Assembly: GCF_900090235.1 (NCBI RefSeq)
Contig: NZ_LT607750.1
Coordinates: 1,810,501 to 1,874,500, forward strand
From: Micromonospora echinaurantiaca
GTDB lineage: Bacteria > Actinomycetota > Actinomycetes > Mycobacteriales > Micromonosporaceae
Reading direction: 5' to 3'
DNA: 64,000 nucleotides
A program made the translations under genes and the position numbers. Under the pieces are notes generated by a model. That model did no database searches. It saw nothing but the letters and a program-made list of their open reading frames with translations, and had not been told where the DNA came from. How positions within the stretch are numbered: position 1 is the stretch's first letter; every line of letters begins with the position of its first letter. Positions 62,530-64,000 of this stretch are shown here, in pieces.

Positions 62530-63999
62530 TCACCGCCCGCCCTCGGCCAGCTCGGCGAGCAACCCCTCGCAGCTGCGCACCACGACCTCCGCGCCCCGCC
62601 GCTGGGCCAGCCGCAGCACCGGATCCTCCGCGCGTTCCCGCCAGCGCGCCTGCGCGTCGGCGGCGACCTCCCACAGCCGCTGCACGGTCGCGTCGTGCTC
62701 CACGCCGAGCCGGGCGGCCAGCCCGACCCCGTCGCCGCCGACCAACCGCCGCGCCTCCTCGGCCAGCTCGGCGTCGAAGCCGATCCGGGTGTCGCGCAGC
62801 GCGGCGAGCAGGCGCAGCTCCTGGAACTCGTGCGCGCCGGCGAGGATCTGCTCGACCGTGCCGAGCAGCTCCGCGCTGCCCGGACCGGGCTCGGCCCGCA
62901 GCAACACCTCCACGGCGGCCAGCGCCGAGCGCGCCTTCAGGGTGTCCCGCCGGTCGACGAAGAACCGGTGCACCGACTCGCGCAGCTCGGTCAGGCCGCT
63001 GCGCCGGATCAGCTCGGCGCAGAGCGCCACCCGACTGTCGCCACCCGTCCGCACCAGGGTGGTGGCCAGCCGGACGCCGAACAGACCCAGCCGCTCCAGC
63101 AGCGTGGCGCGCACCTCGGGGTCCAACGCCACCGGCAGCTCGCCACGGCGGAAGCGGTCGGCCGAGAGCAGGTGCGCCTCCAGCTCCGGGCGCGGCACCC
63201 GGGCCAGCTGGGCCAGCGCCGCGTAGTCCGACTCGCTGAGCACCCGGCCGGCCAGGCCGAGTAGCCCGCTGCACGCCACCACGTTCAGGCAGACCGCGTC
63301 GACCCGCGGGTCGCGGTGCTGCCGGCGGGCGACCTGCCGGGCGGTGAGCAGGGCGTCGATCCGCCCGCCCCCGACCTCGTCCGACCGGGACAGCACCAGC
63401 ACCACCGGCACCGGGGCGGCCTGCCCGACCGCGCTCTCCCGGACCGACTCCAGCACCCGCAGGTCGCTGCCCCGGCCGTCCCGGGTCAGGTAGAGCAGGG
63501 CGTCCGCGTCGCGCAGCACCCGGTCCAGCACCGGGGACCGGCCGTGCTCGTCCGGGCCACCGACCGGCGGCGTGTCGATCAGCGTGATCTGCCGCAGCGC
63601 CCGGGTCGGCCACCGCACCACGATGTCGCGCAGCTCGCCGGCCCGCCAGCCGACCAGGTCCACCCGCATCCCGGTCGCCGACTTGGCCACCGCCAGTTGC
63701 TGCGGCGGGTGGCTGGTCGAATAGGCGGTCGCCGCCGGCTGCGCCCCGTTCTCGTACCAGGTGAAGACGCCGCTGCCGTCGGTTCCCTCGACCGGGGCGA
63801 CCTCCTCGCCCATCAGCGCGTTCAGCACCGTCGACCGGCCGGAGCGCCACGGACCGGCGATCGCGATGCGCAGCGGCTGCTCCAGCCGGGCCAGCTGGCG
63901 GCGCAGGTGGGCGGTGGCGCGGGCGTCGTCCCGGTAGCACTCCAGGGCCCGGTGCAGCAGCCCCCACACCGCCTCGTCCAGCCGCAGGCCGACGGTCAT
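62530..63999 (-). CDS. Dynamin-like GTPase family protein
   Basis: 489 residues from ATG 63999, one base inside the window edge; an upstream start cannot be excluded. G domain near the N-terminus: P-loop AGPWRSGRSTVLNALMGEE, where the usual GxxxxGK(S/T) Lys is Arg; switch region with LIDTPPVGG (DxxG position reads DTPP); and LVLSRSDEVGGGRID in place of NKxD. The remainder is long helices (RESVHRFFVDRRDTLKARSALAAVEVLL, EIGFDAELAEEARRL-like). Actinobacterial dynamin-like pairs remodel membranes, e.g. at septa. A partner gene may lie just outside the window. Confidence 0.8.
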   Translation of the reverse strand: MTVGLRLDEAVWGLLHRALECYRDDARATAHLRRQLARLEQPLRIAIAGPWRSGRSTVLNALMGEEVAPVEGTDGSGVFTWYENGAQPAATAYSTSHPPQQLAVAKSATGMRVDLVGWRAGELRDIVVRWPTRALRQITLIDTPPVGGPDEHGRSPVLDRVLRDADALLYLTRDGRGSDLRVLESVRESAVGQAAPVPVVLVLSRSDEVGGGRIDALLTARQVARRQHRDPRVDAVCLNVVACSGLLGLAGRVLSESDYAALAQLARVPRPELEAHLLSADRFRRGELPVALDPEVRATLLERLGLFGVRLATTLVRTGGDSRVALCAELIRRSGLTELRESVHRFFVDRRDTLKARSALAAVEVLLRAEPGPGSAELLGTVEQILAGAHEFQELRLLAALRDTRIGFDAELAEEARRLVGGDGVGLAARLGVEHDATVQRLWEVAADAQARWRERAEDPVLRLAQRRGAEVVVRSCEGLLAELAEGGR

Positions 64000-64000
64000 G

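Overview
The window reads as chromosomal DNA of a filamentous actinomycete, most likely a Micromonospora or close relative. This is inferred from the very high GC content, frequent GTG starts, many ATGA/GTGA gene overlaps, secreted polysaccharide- and protein-degrading enzymes, a SARP regulator, a mycothiol-type DinB-fold protein, ECF sigma factors fused to SnoaL-like domains, and the general family content. No rRNA, tRNA, insertion sequence, phage or CRISPR signature was recognised.

Layout. 1-1652: end of a split secreted subtilase and a lipoprotein carrying its last domain. 1765-3749: ECF sigma factor and SnoaL-like partner. 4226-5215: secreted GH11 xylanase behind an operator-promoter. 5304-8962: membrane protein, septum-formation-type lipoprotein, acetyltransferase/TetR pair, DUF72 protein. 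9257-12859: six-gene cluster with a MauE-like redox membrane protein, a CxxC thioredoxin-like protein and a Tat-exported 12-cysteine, peptidoglycan-binding protein. 12984-15100: secreted DUF1906 glycosidase-like protein and a BON protein. 15461-18344: lutABC lactate oxidation operon. 18406-23795: Mak_N-cap protein, DHA2 efflux pump, small GNAT, DinB-like protein, MerR and its likely target oxidoreductase. 23986-26247: large-subunit catalase behind a stress-sigma type promoter. 26526-35005: IclR-controlled catabolic regulon (MFS importer, IclR, amidohydrolase, CoA-transferase, citryl-CoA-lyase-like protein, class III extradiol dioxygenase B and A subunits, oxidoreductase). 35203-43747: epoxide hydrolase/WYL pair, MFS, ROK repressor, tandem LtrA protein, DUF2267 and MmcQ/YjbR proteins. 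43897-48509: double-domain SagB-type oxidoreductase, rifampin-phosphotransferase-like enzyme and TetR, with two matching operators between the divergent genes. 48831-52554: ECF41 sigma factor, a second MauE cluster (cysteine-rich barrel-like protein, Tat-exported protein, MauE with an extra domain) and a DoxX protein. 52747-63999: ornithine cyclodeaminase-like enzyme, secreted metalloprotease-DUF4185 fusion, SARP with a PLD-like tail, secreted S1 protease, ABC exporter with its TetR, and a dynamin-like GTPase.

Two parts are most likely to be underdescribed. First, two unlinked MauE-type redox modules each sit beside a cysteine-rich protein, with no methylamine dehydrogenase genes; this suggests dedicated disulfide maturation of cell-envelope proteins. 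Second, a meta-cleavage operon combines LigAB-like genes with CoA-transferase and citrate-synthase-fold genes, and its four transcription units carry copies of the same GCGGAC-N4-GTCCG palindrome, the probable operator of the local IclR protein. Divergent gene pairs in the window also repeatedly carry readable operators (TetR, WYL, MerR), and convergent pairs are separated by long perfect hairpins that probably act as bidirectional terminators.
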